Positions 37,601 to 50,176 of a stretch of 64,000 bases of DNA are shown here, in pieces. Below the pieces are notes generated by a model that did no database searches, was not told the DNA's origin, and saw only the letters and a program-made list of their open reading frames with translations. Within the stretch, counting starts at the first letter, position 1. Each line of letters starts with the position of its first letter. This stretch comes from Apium graveolens (Eukaryota; Streptophyta; Magnoliopsida; Apiales; Apiaceae), in the NCBI RefSeq assembly GCF_009905375.1, contig NC_133655.1, positions 170,561,141 to 170,625,140 on the forward strand, in the 5' to 3' direction. The position numbers and the translations under genes were made by a program.

Positions 37601-38969
37601 GCTTGTAACACGAGCTATCTAGACATGGCAATGGTCATAATCTAGCAGGGGGTTCTCGGGTCCTAATGTTATGCACAAAAACAGTCTAAAGAAAATCGGA
37701 CGTTACGACGACTATGTTTACGCGATTTCCCAAATTTAAACCATTCAAACACCATCACAATTCAACCTCAAATCAATCATACAACCAACATCCATCCAAT
37801 CCACATCATAACAGCCCTAACCAATTCAAGTTTAACATTCATACTTATTCCTAAGCTTAACTTTAACCATACTTAAGTTCTTTTAATCAAAACAACAACA
37901 TTTACCAATCCAACAACATCCCAAAACTCACTAATCTCTACATACACAACCATCAAGCCTCTCATGAACTAAAATACTCATATTATGCTCTTAACATTCA
38001 ATAACAAAGCTTGGTTAAGAGATTATACCTTCCTTGAAGCTTTTTAACACAACCCAAGAGCTTTGAATGCCTAAAGAACCTTGATCCTTGCTTGTATAAC
38101 CTTAATCTTTCATAAAAATTCAAGAAAACTAAAGTTATTTCTTGAAGGTTACTATTCACCATCTTCTTCCTTGATTTATAGAAAAAGATTGGCTTGGAAT
38201 TAGAAGCTTAAACTTATAGGAAGTATGTAACTATCCATGGGGAAGCTTAGATAATTACCTTGCTAAATAGTAAGTGGTGGAGCTTGGATCTTCAAATTTT
38301 AAGAAATGGGCCGAGAGCTAGCTTGGGAAGAAAGAGATTTTTGTGTTTTGTTTGATGAAAATGAAATGATTTGCTTGGTTGGTTGATTTTTGTGTTGTTT
38401 TTGGTTAATGACTTAATTAACCTTGATTTTGTGTGGTTATAATTCAACCACACTTCCTTCCCTTCTTTGTCATGCTTGTGTCACCTTGCACATGTCATAA
38501 TGCTCCCACTTGTCCACACCTTGTGGTTTGATGATGTCACAATCCCTGGCTTCTTGTACAAACTTGTCTCTTGGTCACTTATTTGTTTTACGGTTCGCTT
38601 ATCTTTCGTTCTCGTTTATCGTTTGAGGGATCATACCCGGGATCTTATTACTTAGGTTCCCTTAACCTTTCTCAATATATTATATTCCTTTTATGATCCT
38701 CTCCTATAATCCTTTAATTTCAATCCTTTTTATCCTGTTACCTTATACTCAATTCTCTCCGTATCTTGTGGATTTCCGGGAAAAATCAAAGTGTTCGGAA
38801 TTGGATTCTGACGATCTTTACATACACTTATATACCACATAGAGTACTAATAATATCCCATAAGATCAATAACAGAACCCCTACATAGCGTGGCATGAAA
38901 AGTTTTCTCGTTCAGCAAAAACACTATTCATAAGGGTTTCAAAATTTCTCAAAAATTGGGGTTATTACA
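34651..38969 (-). repeat. GypE 3' LTR (4319 bp)
   Basis: Plus strand TGTAACACCCCC...GGTTATTACA. Internal structure: three CACT[CG]AGCC boxes at about 35828-35910, a tandem array at 36421-36798, and a TA microsatellite near 36855-36890. No coding ORF; small ORFs here recur identically in the other LTR. Confidence 0.95.
36421..36798. repeat. Tandem array in GypE LTR, about 54-bp unit
   Basis: Seven imperfect units each starting GAGTCATA and containing CCTCGAATGAATATT then AATAATATTCA; unit length about 52-56 bp. The same array is at 46274-46652 in the other LTR. Confidence 0.88.
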
Positions 38970-38982
38970 GTCTCCCCTCCTT
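38970..38982 (-). other. GypE polypurine tract
   Basis: Minus strand reads AAGGAGGGGAGAC directly before the 3' LTR, which fixes the orientation of the element as minus. Confidence 0.8.
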
Positions 38983-39239
38983 AAAAGGATTCCGTCCCGG
39001 AATCAGATAGAAAACAAATGGGGATACTTTCTTAGGATTACACTTTCTAACTCTCGAGTCAATTTTCCACATTGTGGTTCTACCACCAAACTCTGCCTAG
39101 TTTGATAATCCTTCTCCTAAGCACTTGTTCCTTTTCACTCTATAACCCTTCCTGGTTGCTCCATATAGGTTACGTCGGGTTGCATATCTATGCGCTCATA
39201 TGCCCCTATTTGACTGGCATCCGAATTACACTTCCTTAA

Positions 39240-39753
39240 CATTGATACGTGGAACACGTTATGAACTTGCTACATGTTCGGGGTTAGGGCTAGCTCATAT
39301 GCTAACTTCCCAAACGTCTTAATATATCCAAGGGTCCAACAAATTGTAGACTTAGCTTTCCTTTCTTTCCGAACCTCATCAATCCTTTCCAAGGGATACC
39401 TATAATATTACTAGGTCCCCTATTTCATACTCTTTATCCTTTCGTGTCAAATCAACATACTTATCATGTCCATCTTGGGCTACTACCAGCCGTCCTCTGA
39501 TTAGATTTATCATATCCTTGGTCCTTTGGACTACTGCGGGTCCGAGCATCTTACGCTCTACAACTTCATCCTAACGTAAGGGAGATCGACATTGTCTTCC
39601 CTCAAGGATCTCATAAGGCGACATCTCGATAGTGACATATGATCTATTGTCGTAAGATAACTCAATCCGAATTAAGTGATCATTCCAAATTCTTTCAAGT
39701 CTATTGCCCAGACTCTCATTATAGCTTTTATCATTAGAACTTTTGCTTCTCAA
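39240..39753 (-). pseudogene. GypE integrase remnant (core end and GPY/F region)
   Basis: At 39571-39753 the minus strand encodes a decayed end of a gypsy integrase core (a WNDHLIRIELSYDN-type stretch, then MSPYEILEGRQCRSPL). At about 39280-39420 a GPY/F-like region (GLMRFGKKGKLS, FVGPLDIL) is visible but crossed by stops. Chromovirus-like, similar in plan to GypC integrase. Not functional. Confidence 0.8.
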
Positions 39754-42700
39754 TACCCATTCTTTTCCAGTTCGTAATCGCTACTACCTTCCGTTCCTAA
39801 TATTATACTGGTTATACTTTTGCTCGTTAGCGTTCTATAACCTTTTAATAACCACGTCAACCTTAGTATCACGAATGTGTTCCCATTCTGCATACTACCA
39901 CCACTTTATTACTCCTTTTTCAGTTGTTTCTATTTTCCAAAATTTGATCAATCAAATAGAAGTAAAGGAATTTGTTGAGAGATCACTATGATCATGAACA
40001 CTTGTTATATCGCTTAGTTAGTACAGAAGGTGGCCAGCCTTTAGTACTTGACAAGTGATTAAACAATAGCTGGTATCCTACTAGGCTTCTATCACACAGA
40101 TAGATAGTCATTCGGCAATACCTCCCCTTTCTGGAAGGGTTGTTCTTCTCAGCTTACATGAAATGAAAAGAAGAGAAAAGAACGAATTGAAGAGAACTGT
40201 ATATGTGAAAAAAATATATATATTGCCACAAAATATCTGGCTTGGAACCTACCTCTGAACTATAGAGGTTTGTCATAGGAGAACAATTCATATACGTATA
40301 TAAATCAACATTAAGCATTGTAGCCTCGTATTTCCCATGCCTAAATATTTTCTCTATCCCGTCCATCATTCTATGGACCCACACTCTTCCTCGAGCTTAT
40401 ACACAATTACCTTTGAAACTCCCTCGATATCGAAAATCGAATCTGGGATCTCATTCTAGACATCATCGTTACTTGAATTCTATGCTTGCACCGCAACCTT
40501 CCTCGTATAATAATACGACTCTCTATTGATAAGAAAGAATAATAATTCACTAGGTAGATACTCTACTTAATTAGTCTATCAATGATAACTTATACACTAC
40601 CACGACCCGATTAGTGGTACTCAATCTCAACACCCATTCCAATACAACTCTCACGGTTGTAATCAGCTCATTACTCGCAGAATCATTGCTGCCTTACTAT
40701 GGTCCACCACTGACCTACTGTAGTCATTCATTTTCCATGAAGTCTTAATAGCTAACCATACGGAGTCCATACATGTCGTATCAAATCCTTCTAAGGAGGT
40801 AACATAATCACCATTCATGATTCATGGAGTACACTCCTGATCCTGACATACATACATGACATGAAACATATAAAATTGCAGAAGAGTTTCAATCAAAGCA
40901 ACGATAGCAGGTTAATACCATTCTAAATCATATGCCTTAAATAGAAGACCTACTCAAAGGTTCGTCTAGTCCTTTTTGAAACATGGTCCTGGCTTATCTC
41001 AAGATAGGACCTTCTAAGATAGATAGCCCGTTCATGGCGATTACACGAATTAAACCTTTACCAACTACTATTACGGTTGGGTATTGCACAGTCATCAGAA
41101 GGAATGTCAATCTTCCAAACCATAATACAACCTTTACAGCTTTAACCATCATCACTGTATTCTTTTGGCACAAGCGCCTATAATTATCCTCTTACCTTTA
41201 AAGTGTCGGCCACCTCTTTGGCCTTTCCTGATAGTACAATTTCCTTACAGTCAATGTCATTTTAACCACCTCCAAATAATTTTCTACCTCATTTCAATCA
41301 CAGCTTATGTGAAGATGTTTTCCTTAAAATCAGATGGGTAAAAAAAAATATCACCATTTTTCCATAAGTTATTGCCTCAGTCTTTAGAGGCTAATCACTG
41401 TCAAGACTGACTCTCAATCATACTTAGAACATTTTTTATCCTAGGCCCTAATTGCCCTGAACAATTTCGACCATTACTGGTTCGATCCATACTTTCTCGT
41501 GGTGTAACACGTGCCCCACTTGGCATCATAATAATTACGACACATTTCCTTTATCAACATTTCTATTCTGGAGAATTTTGAATATTACCTTTCTCCTTGT
41601 AAAACCTCTAAGGTTATCCTTGAATCGTTCCTCCTGTATTCCCTAGATACAGGGCATATCAAAATACCATTTACTAATACTAAAACCATTGTCTATATAC
41701 TTCTGAAAAATTTCTCCACTGATCCTTAAAGGTCGTTATTACCTTAATCCTTTCCAAATCATACTGTCAAAACTCATACTGTCCCTATTAAGGGTGAAAT
41801 GCCAACCTTTATGCATTCCCCTAGGATTCATTTTAAGTTACCGATGTTCTATTCTTAATTCCACCTTTAAAAGGTACCTGCATCCTTCCATGGATAAATC
41901 AAGTCATATATCCCTGATAAGGGTGTCTTATTCAATCATTCCCACCTCGATAGTATATGCCTAATTTCACAATAACATCTGTATACAAAATGAGGTTAAT
42001 CAAAATGGCCTCCAAAAGATAACAATGGTTATCCGCTTTTCTTGCCTAATCTGGTAACGATAACAAGGATGTTCTGGAAGATATTGGTCGTGTTCAACGT
42101 GAACTTCTTCTTAATAATTCCTTATTTACTTTTGTTGTTTATCTCAACAGTCACCTCAATGTTGGGATATCTTTCATATCTGGCGTCTCCCTTTCTGGGT
42201 ATCATGCCACTGGTCTTACACTTCACCTTCTTGAAGGTCACTTCCTTCATCCAATTTTCTTAATTTCTTACTTTCTTGTCTCCTCAGTCTATCCGCGTCT
42301 CATTATTTATCCTTCGAATTATCTCAAGGTTTCCTCGAATCTTCCCAACTTACAGGGGATAAAATATATGTATCTCTTATGCCCTCAACCATCAATTTTA
42401 ACTCATGGTGAATCACCCTCATCCTGACGATTACATAATCTTCTATTTCTATTTCTACGAGTCTTTAGGGTTTCCTCATACCCAACTCCCTTATCATTCC
42501 TCAAACTCTATTGCCGTTATATTCCTTTCTCTTATCATTATTTCATGAACCAACACAACATAAGCATTGATTTCAAACATCCCGTCATTCTGGATTCGTG
42601 TCTTCAGAACGAATCTTGACAACTTTTACATCTTAGATTCATAATTCATCATACTCGTCTGCCTTTGTTCTGGCTCTAAAGCTTTTACACTATCTCCTTA

Positions 42701-43190
42701 TCTTTGGGAATTACTTTCCCGAAAACAATTGACTGAACTTAAATCAGTTTATTAAAATCTCTTGCTCCGTGCCTTCCTTGGCCTTTCACCAGCGGGTGGT
42801 CTCTCTCTTAGGAGGGTAAGTGACAAAAACAGTCTTTTGTGGTTCTTCAATCATTTTGAATCTCAAATGATTCCTATATTTCCTTTAGCTAGGCTCTTGC
42901 CTCGGCTAGGTCAGCTTGTTCCTTGGAACTCTGAGAGCTTAGCGACTTAAAGGTCATGAAAGAATTTCCTACCGCATTGTTTCCTCAAGGTGGTGGTTGG
43001 GGATAATAGTCTAAGTTCTTTTTAGACAGGTCCATGAATTGCCGTATAGGAGTACCGTCTCGGGTCTCCTTTCCTTACTCGACTTTCTGTTTCCTTAGTA
43101 TGAAATGTTTCATCCTTCTCCCATACTTGGGGTTATCTTATACGTTAAAATCCTCATTTTCCACTTCATTATGTTATGGGTTCCTTCTAT
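39754..43190 (-). other. GypE internal region of unclear origin
   Basis: About 3.4 kb between the integrase core end and the RNase H/zinc-finger linker, where an intact element would have well under 1 kb. No credible ORF on either strand; strongly pyrimidine-rich on the plus strand. Around 41195-41260 the minus strand reads SGKAKEVADTLK, like the end of a gypsy RNase H, which suggests a second decayed pol copy or a rearrangement. Confidence 0.4.
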
Positions 43191-44090
43191 CTTGATGGCG
43201 TCCTCCCTGACTATCACATTCAGGGTTTGCCCTTAATCTTATTCCTTGAACTATGACTTTCATCTAAGATCTCATCTTTAAGCTCTTGAACATTTGGAAC
43301 CCAAATTCTATAGGAATACCTCATTATTCCCTTATCATCTTTCTCGGTATTAATCTCATATCTATTTGTTGGCTCTCTGCCTTCATTCATCACTTTTTCT
43401 AGCACAATATGTTCTTTTCCGATAATTCGGTCTGTATTGCAATCTCAAACAGCTTTTCGGTACCGGCTCCGGTTACCTTCACTTCTATTTCCATTTTCTC
43501 AAAATCTCTTATAACTCTCCCAAGGACATTATCATCTTGAGTCTCTCCTTTCTACTAAGGGCATCAGCCACCACATCGGCTTTCCCCGAATGATAAAGAA
43601 TCTCTCAATCATAATTCTTGATTAGCTCTAACCGCCTCCTCTGGCGTATGTTGAGCTCTCTCTACGGGAAAATATACTAGAGCACTTATGGCTTAGGTAA
43701 ATCTCGCACTTCTCTCCATACAAGTAGTGCCTCCAATATTTAGGGCAAAACTATTGCCACGAGCCCAAGCTCATGGGTGGGGATATCGAATTTCATATTA
43801 CCTTAATTGTCTTGACGTGTACGCGATTACCTTACCGTGCTGCATAAGCACGCCCTTGTGCGAAGCGTCACTACACTTCACAAAATCTCCTTTTCCATCC
43901 GGCAACGCCAGCATAGGGGCCGTCACCAACCTTTGCTTCAGTTCTTGAAAGCTGTTCTCGCATTTCTCTGTCCATTCGAACTTCTCAGTCTTACGAGTAA
44001 GCCACGTTAAAGGGGGCTACTATCTTTACAAACTTGAACAAACCTCCGGTAGTGATCGACCAATCCTACCTCTGGTAGTCGACCTAACCA
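43191..44090 (-). pseudogene. GypE RT end, RNase H and linker remnant
   Basis: Read on the minus strand: the end of RT (about 44030-44090), EWTEKCENSFQELKQRL and the RNase H start (43800-43990), HHSG-type end KADVVADALSRK (about 43550-43680), then a linker with IWVPNVQELKDEILDE at 43220-43405. Stops and small indels throughout. Upstream, gag, protease and most of RT are absent. Confidence 0.8.
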
Positions 44091-44493
44091 TGGTCATCAA
44101 TTCATCAGTGGTCCTTTATTCATTCTTATCAGGATCCTCCATGGGATCCTCCTCAACAACTATCCCTTCTAGGACAACATCCTCAACTGCTATATCCTCA
44201 ATATCAACATTATCCGGTCCTGCATTAGGACGCTCCATCGGATCCACAATCTAATCTCCAATAAGTAATAAAACATCATCGCGTTGTTGCTCCGCAACCT
44301 CAGGGTTCGGAGTCCCGCTACCATATACGATAACGAACTACGCTTCTATCACGATATTTATAAGGGTTCCCATAAGGGTTTTAACTGTCGGTGCTACGTT
44401 AGGTAGCCCGACTATGAACTTGGCAAGAGTTATTATTATCTTAACGAACTTATTATCTTAACGTCACATCATCTCTGAGGTTTATAACGCTTA
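44091..44493 (-). other. GypE leader, acidic stretch
   Basis: About 400 bp between the primer site and RT remnant. On the minus strand 44100-44230 encodes an acidic run (EDIAVEDVV, EEDPMEDPDK) that may be all that is left of a gag region; uncertain. Confidence 0.35.
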
Positions 44494-44505
44494 GCTCTGA
44501 TACCA
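44494..44505 (-). other. GypE primer binding site
   Basis: Minus strand TGGTATCAGAGC, a perfect initiator Met-tRNA complement, four bases inside the 5' LTR. Confidence 0.88.
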
Positions 44506-44509
44506 TTTC

Positions 44510-47500
44510 TGTAACACCCCCAAATCCGGGGTCGGGGATCCGGGTTGTCACGAGTTCCATTTCCCTTAATAACACCCAATCTTAATAATTACTCAACTAC
44601 TCTGTACTGTGACCCCATAATAAACACACACACCATACGTTATAGTCTCAGAGATGAACATCCAAAAATAACCACAAGTCATTTTATTCCACAATTATCT
44701 GCCAATACACCTTAAAAGGTTTTCTGAATAAATTTACATTTCTTTGCCATTATTACAATTCATAATTATACATAAATCTGGTACATTAGAAGTTGAAAGC
44801 CTAGTCTATTGATAGTTCCTACCTCAGCTACGGCGGCATCAATGCTTCTAGAAAACTGCGGAACGTCTCCTAATCGCTTGCGAATCGGGAGCTTGGTCCT
44901 GTTCATCCTTTCTATCTGTTGTTGTGTGATGAAAGAAGAAAGCAAGGGTGAGCAGCAAGCCCACCAAAATAATATGTATAATGATTAATAGTATATGAGC
45001 CTTCTCTTAGTACTCATGAAAGTCTTGGTCAAAAGAAATGAACCAAGTTGATATCTTAATGCGATGAAGTCGCAAAATATTCAGTATATATATATATACT
45101 TTTCAAAATCTTGGAAGTCCTCTTCCATGCATAATATACACAGAGTTCCAGTTTATAACTGTATAAAAATATCGTTGCAAGGTGATCTCATATATCTAAC
45201 CTTGTCTCAACGTTTTTCTGAAAATCTTTGTCATGCATAAGATAATCATATACTAGATATAAGTTTAAAAGATGAAGTTACAAGATACCCCAATATACTT
45301 ATATCTTTTCCAAATATTACTTGAACTACCACCGTTCAAGTTATAATCAGTTCAAAAGTTCATCACATAGATGAGACTACAAGACAAGATTTGAATAGAT
45401 TCAATCTTTGAATATCATTATAAATAATGAAGTTACGAGATACTTCATTAAATCCCGATATATATACACCTATATATATACATTTCATACACTCCTTGAA
45501 AACCTCTGTTATGAAAATTATAAACAGAGTTGCAATATCCAATGAATTTGGAAAGGAGAAAACCTTGGCATAAACCTGATATCTTGCTGATCAGACAAAG
45601 ATACCAATAAGTAACCTTTTCTACTAGTAGATGGACGAATTCCCCACTGGTCATCACCCTGGTCGCATTAGGACCTTATGCTGGACTGCCACTCAGCCAC
45701 TTATGCATTTGATGGACTCCCACTGAGCCACTTACACTATCATGGACGCCCACTGAGCCCATGTTGCTTATGCCGACTCAATAGATGGACTTACTTCCCG
45801 AACGTTGGGTAAGTAATCAATTCATTTACCAAAACTGCAACCTTGTTGCGAATATAAAATACACCATAGAGCCGGATCCCTTAGATTTTTGAGCGAGTAT
45901 TCAAGTCCCCTTAAAATGGAAGATCTTGAATTTGAAAACAAGTTTTGGGATCCGCTCTACCCTTTTTAAATTCATTTTGAAGACTCGAAAACATTTTTAA
46001 GAATGTTTGGAGTAATGCTGATTTATAAAATAAATCAGTCCCAATATGAAAGGAATATCTGAATATTATTATTTAAATAATATTCCCATAAAGAATAATC
46101 TTTATAAAAATAATTGAAGTAGAAGTATTAAAACTTATACTTGAAACGAGTATTAAATAACCAAATATATACTTATATGAAAGTACTATCTTTATTTGAA
46201 TAATCGAAAATAAGTTTGATTATTGACACCTTATTCTTTAATAAAATAAAGAATATACCTCAGCAAATAATCGGAGTCATAGATCCTCAAATAAATATTC
46301 AATAATATTCATTAAATAATATAAACTGAGTCATAAGCCCTCGAATGAATATTCAAATAATATTCAATAAATAATATAAAAGAGTCATAAGCCCTCGAAT
46401 GAATATTCAAATAATATTCAGATAAATAAATAAAAGGAGTCATAAGTCCTCGAATGAATATTTAAAATAATATTCAGATAAATAAATAAAAGGAGTCATA
46501 AGTCCTCGAATGAATATTTAAAATAATATTCATTAATAAAATAAAAGGAGTCATAAGTCCTCGAATGAATATTCAAAATAATATTCATTTAATATAAAGG
46601 AGTCATACGCCTTCGAATAATATTCGAAATAATATTCAATAATAAAATAAAGTTAAAGTAATCGAATAAACCTTATTCGATTAATAGTTTTGAAAACTAT
46701 GACCATATATATATATATATAAGTATATATATATATCCATATATACAAAATCTACTCGGGATCCTCGACTCCCGGTTTTAGAAAATATTTCCACCTTTGG
46801 GTCCCTATACTAAGGGTATACGCAAATACCGCTTATCTCTAGCATAGGTATTATGCAACGAATAAGCATTTGAACCAACAGATATATAAATCAAGAATAC
46901 GAAACAGGCATGCATATATATACCATATCAGCATGCTTCAATATATCGCAACATTTGCTAATTAACCAACATGCATCTATCGCAAGATAATGCATATACA
47001 TATATTCATCACAACAACAGTATAACGGGTAGAAAACTTGCCTGAGCGACTGGGGGTTACGAATGGCTCGGGACGAGTCTGGTAACCTATAAACAACAAG
47101 TAAGTTGGAATTAAACCAAAGTCACTTGTAAATCTATACTTTAACTAACTTAGACTCTAACGCTTGTTTTGCGCTTACTGATTTTCTTAAGTCACTCGAG
47201 TACCCTCGGCTCCACCATTTTTAATAAATTAACCATTACGAATTTTAAGGCGATTCCTTCACGAGTGTCTTACCAACTGCCTAACACTCTTACCATAATT
47301 GTTTCATACATTAATTAACCCTTTTTGGTCTTTAACCTATGTTTCAAAGTAAGGCGAGGGGAAATGTTTCGTTCGCGAAACGCCGTTACTTGAAACGGTC
47401 GTTTCTCCTAAACCGTGCATCGGAATCGAACGAACTACATATCAAAACGAAGCTTGTAACACGAGCTATCTAGACATGGCAATGGTCATAATCTAGCAGG

Positions 47501-48820
47501 GGGTTCTCGGGTCCTAATGTTATGCACAAAAACAGTCTAAAGAAAATCGGACGTTACGACGACTATGTTTACGCGATTTCCCAAATTTAAACCATTCAAA
47601 CACCATCACAATTCAACCTCAAATCAATCATACAACCAACATCCATCCAATCCACATCATAACAGCCCCAACCAATTCAAGTTTAACATTCATACTTATG
47701 CCTAAGCTTAACTTTAACCATACTTAAGTTCTTTTAATCAAAACAACAACATTTACCAATCCAACAACATCCCAAAACTCACTAATCTCTACATACACAA
47801 CCATCAAGCCTCTCATGAACTAAAATACTCATATTATGCTCTTAACATTCAATAACAAAGCTTGGTTAAGAGATTATACCTTCCTTGAAGCTTTTTAACA
47901 CAACCCAAGAGCTTTGAATGCCTAAAGAACCTTGATCCTTACTTGTATAACCTTAATCTTTCATAAAAATTCAAGAAAACTAAAGTTATTTCTTGAAGGT
48001 TACTATTCACCATCTTCTTCCTTGATTTATAGAAAAAGATTGGCTTGGAATTAGAAGCTTAAACTTATAGGAAGTATGTAACTATCCATGGGGAAGCTTA
48101 GATAATTACCTTGCTAAATAGTAAGTGGTGGAGCTTGGATCTTCAAATTTTAAGAAATGGGCCGAGAGCTAGCTTGGGAAGAAAGAGATTTTTGTGTTTT
48201 GTTTGATGAAAATGAAATGATTTGCTTGGTTGGTTGATTTTTGTGTTGTTTTTGGTTAATGACTTAATTAACCTTGATTTTGTGTGGTTATAATTCAACC
48301 ACACTTCCTTCCCTTCTTTGTCATGCTTGTGTCACCTTGCACATGTCATAATGCTCCCACTTGTCCACACCTTGTGGTTTGATGATGTCACAATCCCTGG
48401 CTTCTTGTACAAACTTGTCTCTTGGTCACTTATTTATTTTACGGTTCGCTTATCTTTCGTTCTCGTTTATCGTTTGAGGGATCATACCCGGGATCTTATT
48501 ACTTAGGTTCCCTTAACCTTTCTCAATATATTATATTCCTTTTATGATCCTCTCCTATAATCCTTTAATTTCAATCCTTTTTATCCTGTTACCTTATACT
48601 CAATTCTCTCCGTATCTTGTGGATTTCCGGGAAAAATCAAAGTGTTCGGAATTGGATTCTGACGATCTTTACATACACTTATATACCACATAGAGTACTA
48701 ATAATATCCCATAAGATCAATAACAGAACCCCTACATAGCGTGGCATGAAAAGTTTTCTCGTTCAGCAAAAACACTATTCATAAGGGTTTCAAAATTTCT
48801 CAAAAATTGGGGTTATTACA
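44510..48820 (-). repeat. GypE 5' LTR (4311 bp)
   Basis: Near-identical to 34651-38969. Differences seen include shorter TA runs near 45090 and 46710-46735 and scattered single bases. Same tandem array at 46274-46652. Confidence 0.95.
46274..46652. repeat. Tandem array in GypE 5' LTR, about 54-bp unit
   Basis: Second copy of the seven-unit GAGTCATA array; unit order and variants agree with 36421-36798, so the array predates this insertion. Confidence 0.88.
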
Positions 48821-48825
48821 AATTA

Positions 48826-49621
48826 CCTCACTTACCTGAGGTGCTTTCATGATTGGTAAATATACCAATGGCACACTGCTGTTGAGATCCATTCTCAATA
48901 AGTCTGCAAGAACTCTTTTCTCTTGTGCCCAGCACTTGAGTTTATTATTCTCATTGGTTATGACCAAACCTTCAGCAACATGGTTAGCCAATAACATAAA
49001 GAATCTAGCATAATAGATGTTATTAGATCTATTAGCTTTGTTACCTAATCTAGTACCCAATTCTAGCATAACATAGTTGCTAAAATTAAAATACCTATCA
49101 GAAACAAGCATATAGAGCATATTAACAAGAGATGAAGTTATGGCATCAAAATTGCTAATTTTCCCAGAGAAAACCTTGATAAAGGCATCCCCAAGAAAAC
49201 TCCATTCTTTCCTAAGGCCTTTTCTTTTAATACTCCCTAAACTAGCAGAGTTAAGAGAATAACCTATGGAATCTAACATGCTGGATACATCATTATCAGT
49301 GTGTGGTGTCATGGCATTGTTCTCAGGTAATTTAAAACATGCTAGTAAATCATAACAGTTAACACAGTGATTTTTACCTTTGAGAGTGAAGGAGACAGTC
49401 ATATCTATTGAGTTGAACTCAGCAGTTGTCCAAATCTCCTCAACTACTTCACAATAAATCGTTGGGGCTTCCAGCATTGCATAGCTAAGTTTACAGTTTT
49501 TGATGAAGTCCATCATTTTGTGATAATCGGAGTGGGCTTCATTCTTTTCTACCAAAGCTATGAAATTGTTCTTCTCATAGATGAATCCAGATTGAGACAT
49601 AATCTTTACTACTGGTGCCAT
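48826..49621 (-). pseudogene. SireD third ORF, N-terminal part upstream of GypE
   Basis: Starts at the ATG 49619-49621 (MAPVVKIMSQSG); an in-frame upstream ATG at 49696 is less likely because both Sirevirus ORFs then begin MAP at the same point. 265 residues, no stop, cut by GypE. Contains LRKEWSF, FDAI and IYYARF in the same order and spacing as the SireA third ORF, so the two are homologous though strongly diverged. Looks globular and mostly helical. It reminds me of N-terminal domains annotated only as putative plant transposon proteins; I cannot confirm this. Continues at 34650. Confidence 0.8.
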
Positions 49622-50176
49622 TGTTGTGAGTAGAATTTGCAGAGAATAACTTGAAGGTTTTGCAGAGAGAAAATGGTAAAAGCTTTGAAATTTCAAGAAA
49701 GCGTAAAGTAAAAAATGAAAAATCAGAAGGGCTTATATACTTTCTCAAATTAAAAAGCATAAATAAGAGATTAAACAATAAATATATGTAAGTGAATTTC
49801 AGCCGTTTAAGAATAAACTGTAAGTATTCTAAAAACTACCTTTAAAACAAATACATACAGCTGTATGTATGAGTATCAACGGTTAAGACAATAGAATCAA
49901 CGGCTGTGAAACACTTGAATCGACTGATGTGATATTTCAACGGATAAGGTAAACTGTCATCCGTTGAAGAGCACTTCAGTTTTATCCGTTGACGGATAAA
50001 AATTCCAGAAATGTATATGACTTTCAACGGATAATGAACATCCGTTGACAGAACAATTTTGACTTTCAACGGATAGGGAATATCCGTTGATGGAATAATC
50101 TGTGTTAAAAATCAAATTTGTTCTTGCAGCTAATACATTTCAGGCTTCAATTCAAATTGCAATAAGGACATGAATT
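49622..50176 (-). promoter_or_regulatory. SireD pol-to-third-ORF gap with hairpin cluster
   Basis: 555 bp noncoding. Seven exact 9-mer boxes: TCAACGGAT at 49937, 50024, 50066; ATCCGTTGA at 49959, 49984, 50040, 50082. They pair as inverted repeats, for example 50066-50075 with 50081-50090 (10-bp stem, 5-base loop) and 50024-50032 with 50040-50048 (7-base loop). Near-copies lie at about 49875-49900. A role in expressing the third ORF is a guess from position. Confidence 0.55.

Larger units (their letters stand above)
34651..48820 (-). mobile_element. GypE: large-LTR Ty3/gypsy element, probably non-autonomous
   Basis: Perfect TSD AATTA at 34646-34650 and 48821-48825. LTRs of 4319 bp (34651-38969) and 4311 bp (44510-48820) differ by only about a dozen substitutions plus TA-repeat length. 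The 5540-bp internal region keeps a primer site and polypurine tract on the minus strand but only scraps of pol: RT end, RNase H, part of the integrase. No gag or protease ORF survives. Its scraps and LTR style suggest chromovirus ancestry. Total 14170 bp. Confidence 0.95.
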
